Source: Roridomyces roridus
Lineage: Eukaryota; Basidiomycota; Agaricomycetes; Agaricales; Mycenaceae
Reading direction: 5' to 3'
NCBI GenBank assembly: GCA_029378245.1
Contig: JARKIF010000002.1
Location: forward strand, 806,001-870,000
DNA length: 64,000 bases
Position 1 is the stretch's first letter. Each line of letters begins with the position of its first letter. The notes under the pieces are model-generated. The model was not told the DNA's origin. It saw only the letters and a list, made by a program, of their open reading frames with translations, and searched no databases. The translations under genes were made by a program, and so were the position numbers. Shown here piece after piece: positions 1-10,181 of the stretch.

Positions 1-369
1 TCGGCCGCGGCTCTTGGCACCGCTCGCGAGTCTGGCGACATGAACCTCGACGCCGAATCTATCAAACAGGGAAACCGCAAGTAACGCAACGGCCATGGCC
101 AAGAACGCGAGAATCATCCATAACGCCGACGGGGAAGCATAGTCGGGGTTGGGCAGCGTTTTGGTGCCTGGAATGGACCAGGGAACTGTACGGGTGGGTG
201 GTGGTGGAGGAGGAGGCGGGAGCTGGAATACGACAGGCACAATCGATTCTGGAACGCTCTTGACGACTCCATGGACAAAGACAGCGAGGGCCTGGTCGAT
301 GGCCGTACGGAGGGAGCTTCTAGGGTCGAGGAGGGAGGCGAGGAGGCTGATTACTCTGGAGGTGGACAT
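1..369 (-). CDS. Partial N-terminus of proline-rich membrane protein (membrane-kinase family, copy 1)
   Basis: The frame opens at an ATG at 369-367 (MSTSRVISLLAS) and stays open to the window edge, so only about 120 residues are visible. It has a leucine-rich amphipathic start, a run of eight prolines followed by TRTVPW, then one strongly hydrophobic segment (ALWMILAFLAMAVALLAVSL), and continues DRFGVEVHV. It is clearly related to the N-terminus of the membrane kinase at 17694-19907 and to the broken copy at 27621-28271. Whether a kinase domain follows outside the window is unknown. The function of this N-terminal region is not known to me. The proline run suggests a cytosolic or juxtamembrane docking segment, which is inference. 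Confidence 0.6.
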   Translation of the reverse strand, partial: MSTSRVISLLASLLDPRSSLRTAIDQALAVFVHGVVKSVPESIVPVVFQLPPPPPPPPTRTVPWSIPGTKTLPNPDYASPSALWMILAFLAMAVALLAVSLFDRFGVEVHVARLASGAKSRGR

Positions 370-424
370 TGTAGTTGTAAATCAAGTTGTAATGGAGGGT
401 GGCTGACCGTGACCAAACACCCAA

Positions 425-600
425 ACAAACGATCGGAGAATGGAGACGCGACTGGCGGCCATGGGCACGTGCAGAGAGTCGAGGGCGCGTCGTGGTACAT
501 GGTGGTAGCGAAAAGAAGAAGGGCGCGTCAATATCCCACGCGTTCATTTGGCATCAGACGCGACATCGAACTTGCCATGACAAGTTATAACACGACTTCA
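425..600. repeat. Upstream repeat shared by the three membrane-kinase-family copies
   Basis: The sequence upstream of copy 1, including a GACGCG-rich stretch and GCGTCAATATCCCACGCG, recurs in the same relative place upstream of the copy at 17694 (about 17280-17420, opposite strand) and of the broken copy (about 28215-28335). The duplication units therefore include promoter sequence and not only coding sequence. The stretch 370-895 holds no other gene that I can support. Confidence 0.6.
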
Positions 601-895
601 TCTCACTAGTACTCTTCCTACCACGGGTTCTCAAACTACTCTATGTAATAGCTGAGGGGAACTAAGCCGCGGCGGCAGCAGAAGAAGAGCAACTTGATAG
701 TTCCGTTTAGGGAAGGAGCGCGTCTCAAGTTGCGACTTGCCTGACAACACTCATTCGTACCAAGAAAAAACGGAATATATGCCTCGCGGGACAGTAAAGT
801 AAGTAAGTAGCGGGTATATACATCCACAGTGACAATTCGTCCATCCATCCAGCCATCCTTTCGCTACGCTACGCTCCATCAGTGAAAAAAAGAAA

Positions 896-2260
896 TTAGT
901 ACGAGCCGTCGTTGAGACCCTGAGCCGCCAACCGGCTTTCGAGATTCCTGTTTCATAGGGTGAGTTACCGCCGACACGAAAGGAAGGTGCAAGACTGACC
1001 GGAGGGACTCCTCCTTGGCAAGCAACTCCTGCCTCTTTTCGTTGATTTCGCGCTGGACCCTGAGCTCAATCTCGCGGAGCTATCACACACCAAGTCAGCA
1101 TTCCACCCATAGTTTCGAAAACGCAAAACGCACCTTCTCCTCATCACGACGCAGCTGCTCCTCCTTGAGCCTGACGCTCTGGTTGGCCAGCTCCTCAGGG
1201 AGGATAGTCGAGTCGCGAACATCCGAATGGACACTGCGGCTCAGCTTCTCGGTACGGTAGGTCTCGTACAACACGTCCTCCGTGAGCGCCTTGAGGTCGG
1301 GAAGGTGGCTGCTCAAAACAGCGTTGCGCAGACGCCCAAAGTCCGAGTGCTGCGGGTTGTCCACCTCGGCAATACCCCAGGGGTAGATGCGCGCACGGAC
1401 GGGCTCGCCGTCAATGTCAATCTCCTCCTCGGAGCCGATGACGGCGAAAGGAAGGAGGGCCTATTTCAGAGTTAATTTTCACAGTTAGGACAGAAGAAGG
1501 GAGTGAGACGTACACGAAGCTCCATGTTCTCCTGGATGGTGTCCTCGTCATCCTCCTCGACGTCGTACGGGAAATTGTATATAGGGATGTCATAGTGGTC
1601 AATGTCCTCCATGATCCGCTTTTTAAACGCCTTGAGCTCAGTCGAGGTCATCGAGTCAGCCCTGCCAATGACAGGGATGACATTCACGCGAGGAGAAAGA
1701 CGGCGCATGAGCTCAACGTCCATCTCCCGAAGGGCATGGCCCGTCGGCGTAATGAAATACAGCAACGCATGCACCCGGTTGTCTTTGAACCTCGGGTTAC
1801 GCTTGATGCGCGACTGCTCTGCCAGAATATCGTCGTACTGGCGCTCCAAGTAGTTGACAATATCCTGGAATGCAGACTCGTTGTCGATGTTGTCTCCAAA
1901 TCCAGGGGTGTCGACGATAGTCAAGGCAATCCGCACACCCTCCTCTTCGAGCTCTGCAAACCAGTCAGGATTTCTTCACCGACGACGTACAGAGCGCAGA
2001 TTCCTCACCAACGCTAACAGGCTTAATCCTGATGTTCTCCTCCACATGAGCGTTGTCAGGGCTATCCTGAATCTTGTGCGCCAGAACCTCGGATTCGCAG
2101 AGCGTATTCACAAAAGTGGTGCGCCCCGTCCCAGAAGCACCTGCGTGCGCCAGTTTCAGCTACGAATGCTTCTTGGCAAAAGTTGCACAGACTGACCGAC
2201 GACCATGACGGTGAACTGCACCCCCTTGATCTTGTTTCCTCTCCGTCTGGGCAACGGCAT
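896..2260 (-). CDS. CDC11: Septin, Cdc11 group
   Basis: Septins are GTP-binding proteins that assemble into filaments at septa, bud necks and hyphal tips. Six exons give about 365-370 residues, starting MPLPRRRGNKIKG. The P-loop reads GASGTGRTTFVNTLC, the G3 motif is DTPGFG and the G4-equivalent is GRAD. A septin-unique element and the YETYRTEKLS motif follow, then a charged coiled-coil tail (LREIELRVQREINEKR) and the end GLNDGSY. The GxSGTGR(S/T)TFxNTLC P-loop and 'LLYExYRTE' signature are typical of the Cdc11/AspA branch, whereas Cdc3, Cdc10 and Cdc12 read differently. Intron ends are standard GT-AG. The septin identity is very secure and the Cdc11 group assignment is likely. Confidence 0.93.
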
Positions 2261-2480
2261 GGCGGTTGGCTGGTTTTAAAGAAGGAGGAGAGAAGAGGAG
2301 GGGCAGGAAGAGTGCTGGCAATGAGCAAGAGCTTGAACGGGTGCTGATCGTTCCACTAATCTTGCCAAACAACGACCACGGCAATTTCGCTTCAACGACG
2401 TTCCTCATGGTCTGTGCAAGAAGGAACAGGATAAATTCAGAGTGCATTGGAATGTCGCAGCAAGTCACTAAATATTTAAT

Positions 2481-4154
2481 CTACTCCGATTCCTCTTGCT
2501 CCGAATCATCCTCCGCCGAGTCCGAAACATGCTCGACCTTCTTCGTCTTGGACCGTGAAGCCGCCTTCCTGCCCTTGGTCTCCTTGGTCTGGTTCTCATT
2601 CGGAGGCCTCAGCGACTCTGTGTCCACCAGCTCAGCACACACGATATCAGAATAAAAGTCCAACTCACCCTGCTTGACCTCCTCCAGCCCATAAATGCGA
2701 TATAAATGAAACACCGCCTGCTCCTTATCCTTGGCCTCAATCATCAAGTCTACAAGCCTTAGTCAGCCACCATAAGTCTTTCTCTGGACAAGTCGAGGAC
2801 TCACCCATATCGTCAGGTAAATCCATCGGCAGACTCTCACACCGATCCGCATGCGCACGACGCTCCATTAGAGTCACAGCGCCCGGCCGCGGCTCGCTGA
2901 GGTGTTGCTTGGGCTTGATACCTCGCTTGACCCAGATTGCATTAGCTCGCTTGATGATCTCTGTGGGCGGAATCGAGGACGGGAAGAGCGCGTCGTGGTG
3001 GTAGTCTGAGAGTTGATGAGACGCAGAACAAACCAGTCGCAGAGAAACCCTCACCGAAAACAAGCGGAACGTCGAGCTCCTCGCAAAGAGGAAGCAAGTC
3101 TTCCGCGTTGTAACACATCTGCCAAGAGTCAGCAACGCCCCAAGCCCTGCCTCCAAACGTACCTCGTCATTCTCAAGCACCAGCCTCTTCCTGACATTCG
3201 GATCCAACACCCCCGTGATCGTCTTCTTGATCCTCCCCAGCGTCCCAACCTTGTCATCATACACCCCTCCCCCATGCACAATCATCACCCCATCCGGACC
3301 CAGCCCCATGAGATCCATCATCTGCCCGTGGTACGCCAGTTCCCTCACCGAAGATTCAACAATCCCAGGCTTCGGACTCCCCAGCTGAGTGAATTGCCCA
3401 GGGTGCGTCGTAAGCCGATGTCCAAGTTTCTTCGCGAGCTCGCCCACCTGAGCGAGGAGCGGCGCACAGTAGTCGAGCGAGTACCCGTACGTCCCGTGTG
3501 ACGCAAAAGGGAACATCTCGGACGACATACGGAGGAAGCGGATTTTCTGTGAGGGGAGATTTCAGTTCAAATTGAAGGGAGGAGGAGGGAGAACCAACGT
3601 ACATGATCCTCATTCCACTGAATCATAGTCAACAAATCCTCCACATTCTTCCTCCCAAGCTCTTTAACCCAATCAATCCCATTCTTCTTGATACTGTCAA
3701 TCCTACCAGTCCTTCATTAGCCAAATCACTTGCATTGATAAAGAGGAAGACAAACCGACAAGTCCTCGAACAAAACACCGCATCCTTCGCAGGCCTCTTA
3801 GTTCCTCAACACAGTATTCAAACACGCATACCCAAGCCGTCCTTTGAACGTCGTCTCCTTCTTCTCCACCTCCGGGATCACGTATACCGGCTCGGGTTTT
3901 GGCTGGCGTGGTTTTCTTTGCTTTTTGGGTGAAGCGGCAGGGTAGATAGCGGGGACGGAGGCGTTTGGGGCCTTTGGCTTTTCTTTGCGCGCCTTTTTGG
4001 CCGTTGTCAGCGATGTCTCAGCCTCGACAGCTGTATCCAGTTCGGCCTGAGTAGACCGCTTGCGCTTTCCCGTAGTAGCAGTAGCAGTCGTGGTAGCCAC
4101 AGCAGATATCTTCTCCGCGTTCATGCGGAGACTTCGACGAGCAGGAGCAGCCAT
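2481..4154 (-). CDS. uve1: UV-damage endonuclease (UVDE/Uve1 family)
   Basis: This enzyme nicks DNA 5' to cyclobutane dimers and 6-4 photoproducts and starts an excision pathway independent of nucleotide excision repair. The N-terminus (MAAPARRSLRMN) is basic and Lys/Ala-rich, with KKARKEKPK and KKQRKPRQPK stretches that fit nuclear or mitochondrial targeting. The TIM-barrel core follows: GRLGYACLNTVLRN, CSRTC, RFLRMSSEMFPFASH, HPGQF, MIVHGGG and LENDE, which include the family's metal ligands. Near the C-terminus is DLMIEAKDKEQAVF, made by a splice, then an acidic tail. A frame break lies just after LNTVLRN at about 3800: one extra base creates a stop, and removing it would restore the expected KRPAKDAVFCSRTC. 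Since the rest is well conserved, a sequence error is the likeliest cause. It lies 140 bp downstream of the RAD7-like gene on the same strand. Confidence 0.92.
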
Positions 4155-4294
4155 TCGCAGTCGTACAGCGGGGAGGAAGAAGAGAGAAGGTCGCAAAAGC
4201 ATGTGAGACAGGGGTCCGACAGCAGTGACGACATAGCCGCGATCGCGTCCTGGAATCGGTACAAGAAATTTTCTACAAAAATTCGTACTTACAC

Positions 4295-6354
4295 TCAAAG
4301 CACAGTCTGGCTCTCAATCCCATAGACCCTCAACCCCCTCCTCTTCCCCTTCCCCGCCCTGCCCCACTTGCCCTCGACCCTCCCACATCCCCAAACCTTC
4401 AACTCTTCAAGATTCCGACACCCATCATCCCCACCAACCCACCGATCCACAACAAAATTATCCACAGCCCGACACCAGCCGACATCCAACGTCCTCAACT
4501 CCCTCGCATCTTTGATAAGACTCAACCCCTCCTCAGTAACGTCCTTCCACCCATTGATACAAAGGTGCTGCATCGTCGCACCCGAATGCGCGAGCAGCGC
4601 TTCGAGCGCGGGCGTCCCCAGCGTGGGATTGCGTCCCAAATCGACGCTGACGAGCCCTGTATTCTTGTCCAGGGAGGAGAACAACGCAGCGACGCCCGCA
4701 TCCGTAATCTCAGGCAAATGCGTCATCTTCAAATCCTTCAGGACGCGTAGATTGGGCGCAAGGCCCTCACTCAGCACCTCGTCCGTGAGCAGCCCATGTC
4801 CCGACAGGTCCAGGTGCGTGAGATTGCCGCCCACAGCTTCAAGCAGCTGAATCATCCCCTCGTCCGAACACGAGTGGTCCGGCTCCGCGATATCAAGATA
4901 CTCGAGCTTTGAAAACTCTGCAATCTGCTCGAGGAACTCGTCGCACATCTTGCCCACCTCTCTCAGCGCCAGCTTCTTCAGCGTCCGCTTGGAATACTCC
5001 ACAAGCGCATTGAGACAGTCCAAAGAAAAACGCGGGCTCTGCGTGATGAGGAAGGCCTCCATATTGAAGTGCGACTCGAGGAACGAGAGCCAGGCTGCTT
5101 CGCGGATGAGGAAGGGACCGAAGAGTTCGAGGGAGACGAGGTTGGGGAGAGAGTTATTCCACGCCGCGATGACTGTGTCGTTGAGCGGCCCGCAAAAGTC
5201 GAGACGGAGAGTCGTCAAATTGGGATTGAGGTTACCCATCGCTATGAATGCGTCCGGGGAGAGGTCTAGGTGATCATTAGCAAGATCATAGTAGACAAAT
5301 GATTATCGGCTCACTGGTAGCATCGTACATGACCAGCTTTGTTTGCTCGGCGTTATAAAACAACGGCGCGTTTTCAGACGTCCTAGAGGGCACATTAGTC
5401 GAATCCCAAGAGGGCAGATAGGCGACGTACAAACTCCGATTTTTCGAAATAGCCTTGGAAATAGCTTCAAGATTCAAAGTCCCAATATCCCCAAACGCCT
5501 CAACGTCGTCGATATGTCGCGCGACCACATCAATGCAAATTGTAACAAGAGTCGGGAAGCTGCGTTCCTCGATATGAACCACCTTGCGCTTGTCCGCAGG
5601 CGTCTTGCGTTTACGCGGGGCTGCAGGCTTCTTGAATGGGTCCGTCCCTGAGGCCTTGGCGCACGGGTGGCACAGATACCCCGGACCTGGGTTCGCAGCC
5701 ATAGTGTACTTGGTCTAGAAAATCCCATTGAGGCCTAGTAGCAGAGAGAAGGAGAGAAAGAGGGAGAAACTCACCACGGTGAACTGCTTCTCGCATTTCG
5801 CACACGTCTCGAAACTGCCTACAGGGGGCTTGCTCCCACCACCGTACGCGGACTTGGACAGCGCGGTGTAGGCATCCTCATCCTCATCTCCATCCTCTTC
5901 ATAATCCTCGTCGTCTTCACCCTTCTTCTTCTTCATGGCCGCCGCAGCTTTCGCCTTGGCCTTGAGCTTCGCCTCGGCTGCCTTGCTCAGCTTCGGTTTC
6001 TTCTTTTGCGGCTGCGTCTCCTCTTCAGGCTCGTCCAAGTTGTCCGAAGCGTATTCCTGCTCTTCTTCTGCCTGTAGTCAAAGTCAGATACTGCTTGGGG
6101 ACATGACAGAATACAACACACCTCATCGTCGGCAGCAGCAGTGTTTCTCCTAGACCCGCGTGGTCGACTCGGACCTGCCTCTGGCTGTGGCTGCTCCTGT
6201 GTAGCTACACGGCGCGCGATGGTGGTCGGGGTGATCCCCGTGCTCTGTGTTTCACGTCAGAAAATGTGGTACCAAGTCGTGCAAGACGTTTTTTTACACG
6301 GAGGAATTCTGTCAGGGCGGACATGGGGCCGCGGACCCCATTTCTTTGAGCCAT
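4295..6354 (-). CDS. RAD7: RAD7-like nucleotide excision repair protein (LRR protein)
   Basis: Rad7 acts with Rad16 in global-genome nucleotide excision repair and is part of a Cullin-type ubiquitin ligase. The start was chosen at 6354 because exon 1 reads MAQRNGVRGPMSALTEFLR. It splices to STGITPTTIARRV, matching the family N-terminus (RGPxSALTxFLRxxGITP). An acidic/lysine-rich low-complexity region follows, then a zinc-binding motif (CAKCEKQF...GYLCHPCAKA), and then about 330 residues of leucine-rich repeats (LTHLDLSGHGLLTDEVL, LRTLDVGWCRAVD and others) ending IESQTVL. Total length is about 600 residues in six exons, with no frame break seen. The next gene downstream on the same strand is the UV endonuclease. 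Confidence 0.92.
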
Positions 6355-6548
6355 GTCGTTGCTGAGGCGCTATGGACGTGCTTTTTGGGGAGAATGAGCG
6401 GAATGCGAGCTGTCTGCGCGTGGATGAAGGCTCGCTTTGTGGTGGTCTAATGAGACGCGCGATGTCACAAGTGACTCTCCAAAAACGGCTCCGCAAAAAG
6501 AGAACTTTTCTACTTGTAGTTCATTTCAAGGCAATTACTACTCCGAGA

Positions 6549-7508
6549 TTAAAGTACAGGGAGAGCAGACGTCGCCGTCGTAATCAAGCTATCTGCTCCC
6601 TCAAAGTCTTGTGCATGGCTGACCATCAACAGGCCCACTGAAAGGAAAGACCATTTAACGTCGATGAAAATTAGCAAAACAGAAAACGCACCAATGAGCC
6701 CGAACAACCCCATGATGCTGCCAAACACTTCAATGACCAAAACTTTCATGAAGAGGTTGGGGTCCGCAGCGTCTGCGAGCGCAGCAGTGGCACCCGTGAT
6801 GCCCACGCAGACTCCACAGAGGAGGTTGCAGGCACCGACAGTGAAGCCTCCCCAGAAGATGGCGAATCCTATTGAAGCGTGAATAACCCGTCGTGGACTC
6901 TGAGAGCTTGCGCACCGGTATAGTAGTTGGCTGGGGAATAGAGAAGGGATTCGGGCACCGACATGAGCTTGCCAGAGTATATGATGCCAATAATCTGCAC
7001 AGGCGTCAGCATGGCGTGAAGGTCACGAAATAGGGTACGCGTACGACTCCATAAATGGCCACGACTTCGCAGAAAATGATACTACATTCGCTGGTTAGAC
7101 ACTTCTCCAGCGCAAGGACAGACGACGGACCTAATCAAGTTCTTGTTGGTGATTCTGGGCGTGCGGACGCCACCCCCGAGGATGGAAGACCCCGTCACGA
7201 AGATACCCCTGCGTTGGTCAATTTCGAGCCATGTACTAAGGGGCTCTGGCACTCACCAGCCAGCACCAATGACACTCAATCCAATGCACAAACCAATCCC
7301 CGTCGCAGCCCACGCATAAGGACTCGACTCTTCAAGAAACCGTCCGACATTGAACGCTTCGCCCGAGCCTGCATTTACCCGTCAGCCAGCCAATCCGCAG
7401 CATATGTTGACGGGCGAATCCAGTACCAGTGAAAAGAAGGTAGAGAGCGATGACGATTACCGTAAACGTGGGGAGGCCATAAGTGTAGTACGAGGTCAAG
7501 TAGCCCAT
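6549..7508 (-). CDS. VMA16: V-type H+-ATPase proteolipid subunit c''
   Basis: This is a membrane proteolipid of the Vo ring that carries protons into the vacuole. It has about 210 residues in seven exons from [11 protein letters not shown]. Hydrophobic segments include [71 protein letters not shown] and a last helix, [20 protein letters not shown]. The proton-binding glutamates lie in the FCEVVAIYG and VIEVFGS helices. The family motifs [17 protein letters not shown] and [15 protein letters not shown] are present. The last intron joins FGLI to [12 protein letters not shown]. The exact C-terminal tail after DFEG is less certain. It is transcribed divergently from ARL3, with only 40 bp between the two start codons. 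Confidence 0.93.
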
Positions 7509-7548
7509 GATGGTGACGAGCGGAGGAAGAGGGTGTTGACACTCGTTG

Positions 7549-8465
7549 ATGTTCCACCTTCTCAAAGGCCTCCATGAGCACCTCACACGGTAGGCGCGAC
7601 GCATCTCACTCCAGAATCACTCACACCGTGTTTCTCGCAGAAAGGAGGAATTTTCTGTAATCATAATCGGCCTCGACGGCGCTGGCAAGACGACACTGCT
7701 GGAGAGAATCAAGACTCAATACAACGAGACTCCTGGTCTGACGCCAGACAAGATTGGGCCGACCGTCGGGCAGAACAGTCAGCTACCTTGCTTGTTGCCC
7801 ACACGGCTTCTCTGACGCGTCTCGAAGCTGGCACCATAACACTTCCCTCAACAATCCTCCAATTCTGGGACCTCGGCGGCCAACGCGGTATCCGCAACAT
7901 ATGGCATAAATACTACGACGATTGCCACGCCGTCGCGTACGTGATCGACGCAGAGGACAGGGAACGGCTAAGTGAAGGCTGGGAAGTATTCGGTATTACG
8001 CGTCTCGTTCCTCTCTCCACTCCCACTAATCCAGCAACGCAGACTCGGTCCTCTCCTCTCCCCAAATCCTCAACATCCCCCTCCTCCTCATCGCCAACAA
8101 ACAAGACTCACCATCTGCGCTCTCTGTCGAGGAGATACGGCACGACTACGAAGACTGGCATCAACGCAAAATCGAGAGCGCGCGCAGGAACGTCCGCCCG
8201 CACCATGGGGACGAGGGCGGTCTGACGCGTGAGCGGATCGCGAGTTTGGATGTCATGGGCGTCAGTGCGCTTGAAGGGTGAGTGTTTCCTTCCGTCTGCT
8301 TGCAAATGTGGGCTCATAGTCTGTGGAAGGACGGGCGTCAAAGCTGCGGTTGACTGGCTTTTTATTCGAGTGCAGAATAGTCGAAGGTATGCGCTGCCCT
8401 CCTTCCTCATCGACACTTTCACTGACAACAGCAACAGGGACCCGCAGAAGGGAATCGGGAGGTGA
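7549..8465 (+). CDS. ARL3: ARF-like GTPase Arl3 (ARFRP1 type)
   Basis: This small GTPase acts at the trans-Golgi, where it recruits Arl1 and golgins. The start at 7549 gives MFHLLKGLHEHLTRKEEF, very close to the family N-terminus. The Met-Phe start fits an N-terminally acetylated Arl3 rather than a myristoylated Arf (family knowledge). G motifs are GLDGAGKTT (P-loop), PTVGQNTG (switch I), WDLGGQR (switch II), NKQD (G4) and VSALEG (G5). The C-terminal part reads GVKAAVDWLFIRVQNSRR and ends DPQKGIGR. There are six exons and about 220 residues, with all joins in frame. It is head-to-head with VMA16. Confidence 0.92.
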
Positions 8466-8880
8466 GGAGGCTGTATGTGGTAAGTAGGACTCGCTTGCCC
8501 CTCCGCTACGCTCACTCATCCCGCTAGTCAGATAGATATTGTACATTTTGTGTAATACAGGACGAATGCACGGGAAATTTAATTTGCAAAACGGAATCGT
8601 CAGACGCGCATCTCTTCAAGACGCGTGTAGCACTCTAACACGCCTCCTGTGGTCGGTCAAGACGACGACGCATCTCCTTCACCAACGAACCATACGCTCT
8701 CGACCGAGGATGGGAGTCTCGACCCGTGGCGCTAGTGTGCGTGCTCATGAACGTTCAGACCTAAGGAAACGGTGCGCAGTGCAGTCTGCATTTTACCCCC
8801 ATCTAACACTTGATTCGCAGGTATCTAACACGGCAAGATCCATCTCTTCCTACTCGTCCAATTTTGCAAGCCGCGACCCC
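8466..8880. other. Convergent intergenic stretch
   Basis: This lies between the 3' ends of ARL3 and the small orphan gene. A long frame runs through it on the + strand (8539-9201), but it has no recognisable protein content and continues antisense through the neighbour, so I treat it as non-coding 3' sequence. Confidence 0.5.
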
Positions 8881-9388
8881 TCAGTTGAGCAGATAGTCAA
8901 TTCTCGTCCGCTCATCCCGACGCGTCTTGGGCACGATAGGAGCGCTCACAACCACGGGCTCGGGCGACTCAACAAAGTTAGCCGCGGTCATGACGACCCA
9001 CTTCTTGATAGTCTGTACTCGCCAGTCAATGCAACGAAGAAGGTGGCGGACGGAGGAAGGAACATACCTTGTCCTCCGTTACCTCGTCTGCCTCGGAACT
9101 GGAGCTCTGTTCGCTGGGACTCGGCGTCCCTGGGGAAAGCGGCACCCTTTGCGCACATACTTAGTCAGCACTCGACGTCCATCCGTGACTATTATGCTTG
9201 ACTGACGATGGTGGATTCCATGGCTCTGTTGTGAACAAGGGTTTGGGTTGGGGTTTGGGTTTGGATCGGACTGGCATTGGGCAGGGAGGGACAAGTGAGG
9301 GATGGGTAATGAGGGTGGTTACTGACGTGTATACCTTGTCTCCCTTTTTAAATTTCTTTTTCCTCACTCCCATGGACCCGAGTTCCAT
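8881..9388 (-). CDS. Small conserved-looking hypothetical protein
   Basis: Three exons give about 85 residues. Exon 1 reads MELGSMGVRKKKFKKGDKVYT, exon 2 VPLSPGTPSPSEQSSSSE then ADEVTEDK, and exon 3 WVVMTAANFVESPEPVVV, ending in a basic patch (KTRRDERTRIDYLLN). The donor at KVYT and the acceptor before VPLSPG keep the frame. The alternative joins hit stops, which supports the model. An upstream in-frame ATG at 9406 would add six residues. The basic start, serine/proline-rich middle and VVMTAANF segment look like a small regulatory or scaffold protein, but I do not recognise the family. Confidence 0.6.
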
Positions 9389-10181
9389 TTTCAATACTCT
9401 CCTCAAAAAGAGGAAGGCAAGGAAGCTTCGTTCGATTCAGAGTGTATGTCATGATGTAGATAATTAGATTTGATTTCAGAATAGACGATGATTGGCAGGG
9501 CTCTTTGCACGACCCAGGATAGGTTCGAGGGACGACCAAATACGGACGAAAATGCCCCTGAGCAAAGGAAGACCTTGCTTGAGTCAGACTAAACCTTGAT
9601 GAAATCAAGGTGTTGCCGGCATCACTGCAAGGCTTCGAAGCCTCGTGGTGCATTAACTAGCCCTGAAAATGGACGGACACGGAGCCGAGACTCCACGGAC
9701 TTGGAAAATATTCAGGTACGATCGGAATAGTGCTTAAAAGTCTGTTTTCGCGGCCTCTACCGCCGCCGCGCGTCTGACTTGTATGTATGGATGTGCTAGG
9801 GAAACATGGGGCAATATCGGACTCGACCCTCGGGCAACCCGCCCTTTTATACGCGTCGGGTTCTAAACTTGTACTTGAATTGGCGCGAGTCACGACGCGC
9901 AATTGAGGAGACGTGGAAATATATTTATTCGAGAGTTGTAACAGACAGATATGGAACGGGAATCGGGACATTGAAACCCGCAAAATCTCCACTTGAGGGA
10001 ATGGAAGAAAATACACCACGACCAGCCCTGACTCGGAGGCCTGGCCAATAGCGCCGACGAAACGAGCTCCCGCGTGTGCCTGTAACGCGTCGTGAGCGAG
10101 TTAGAATGCATGGACAACAAACGATGATCTTGTCAAGCAACGACGCGCGCCAATGGTGGAAATACAATGCAATAAAATAAT
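9389..10181. other. Intergenic stretch, no gene seen
   Basis: About 790 bases lie between the orphan gene's start and the 3' end of the phosphatase gene. Only short frames without codon bias or motifs are present. It probably contains the orphan's promoter and the phosphatase 3' UTR. Confidence 0.45.

Noticed and set aside
8539..9201. Open frame of 220 codons on the + strand
   Set aside because: It runs antisense to the small spliced gene, has no motif or plausible composition and no splice partner.
9236..9266. Telomere-like GGTTTGGG/GGGTTT repeats
   Set aside because: They are short, irregular and inside an intron of the orphan gene between ordinary genes, so they are not a telomere.
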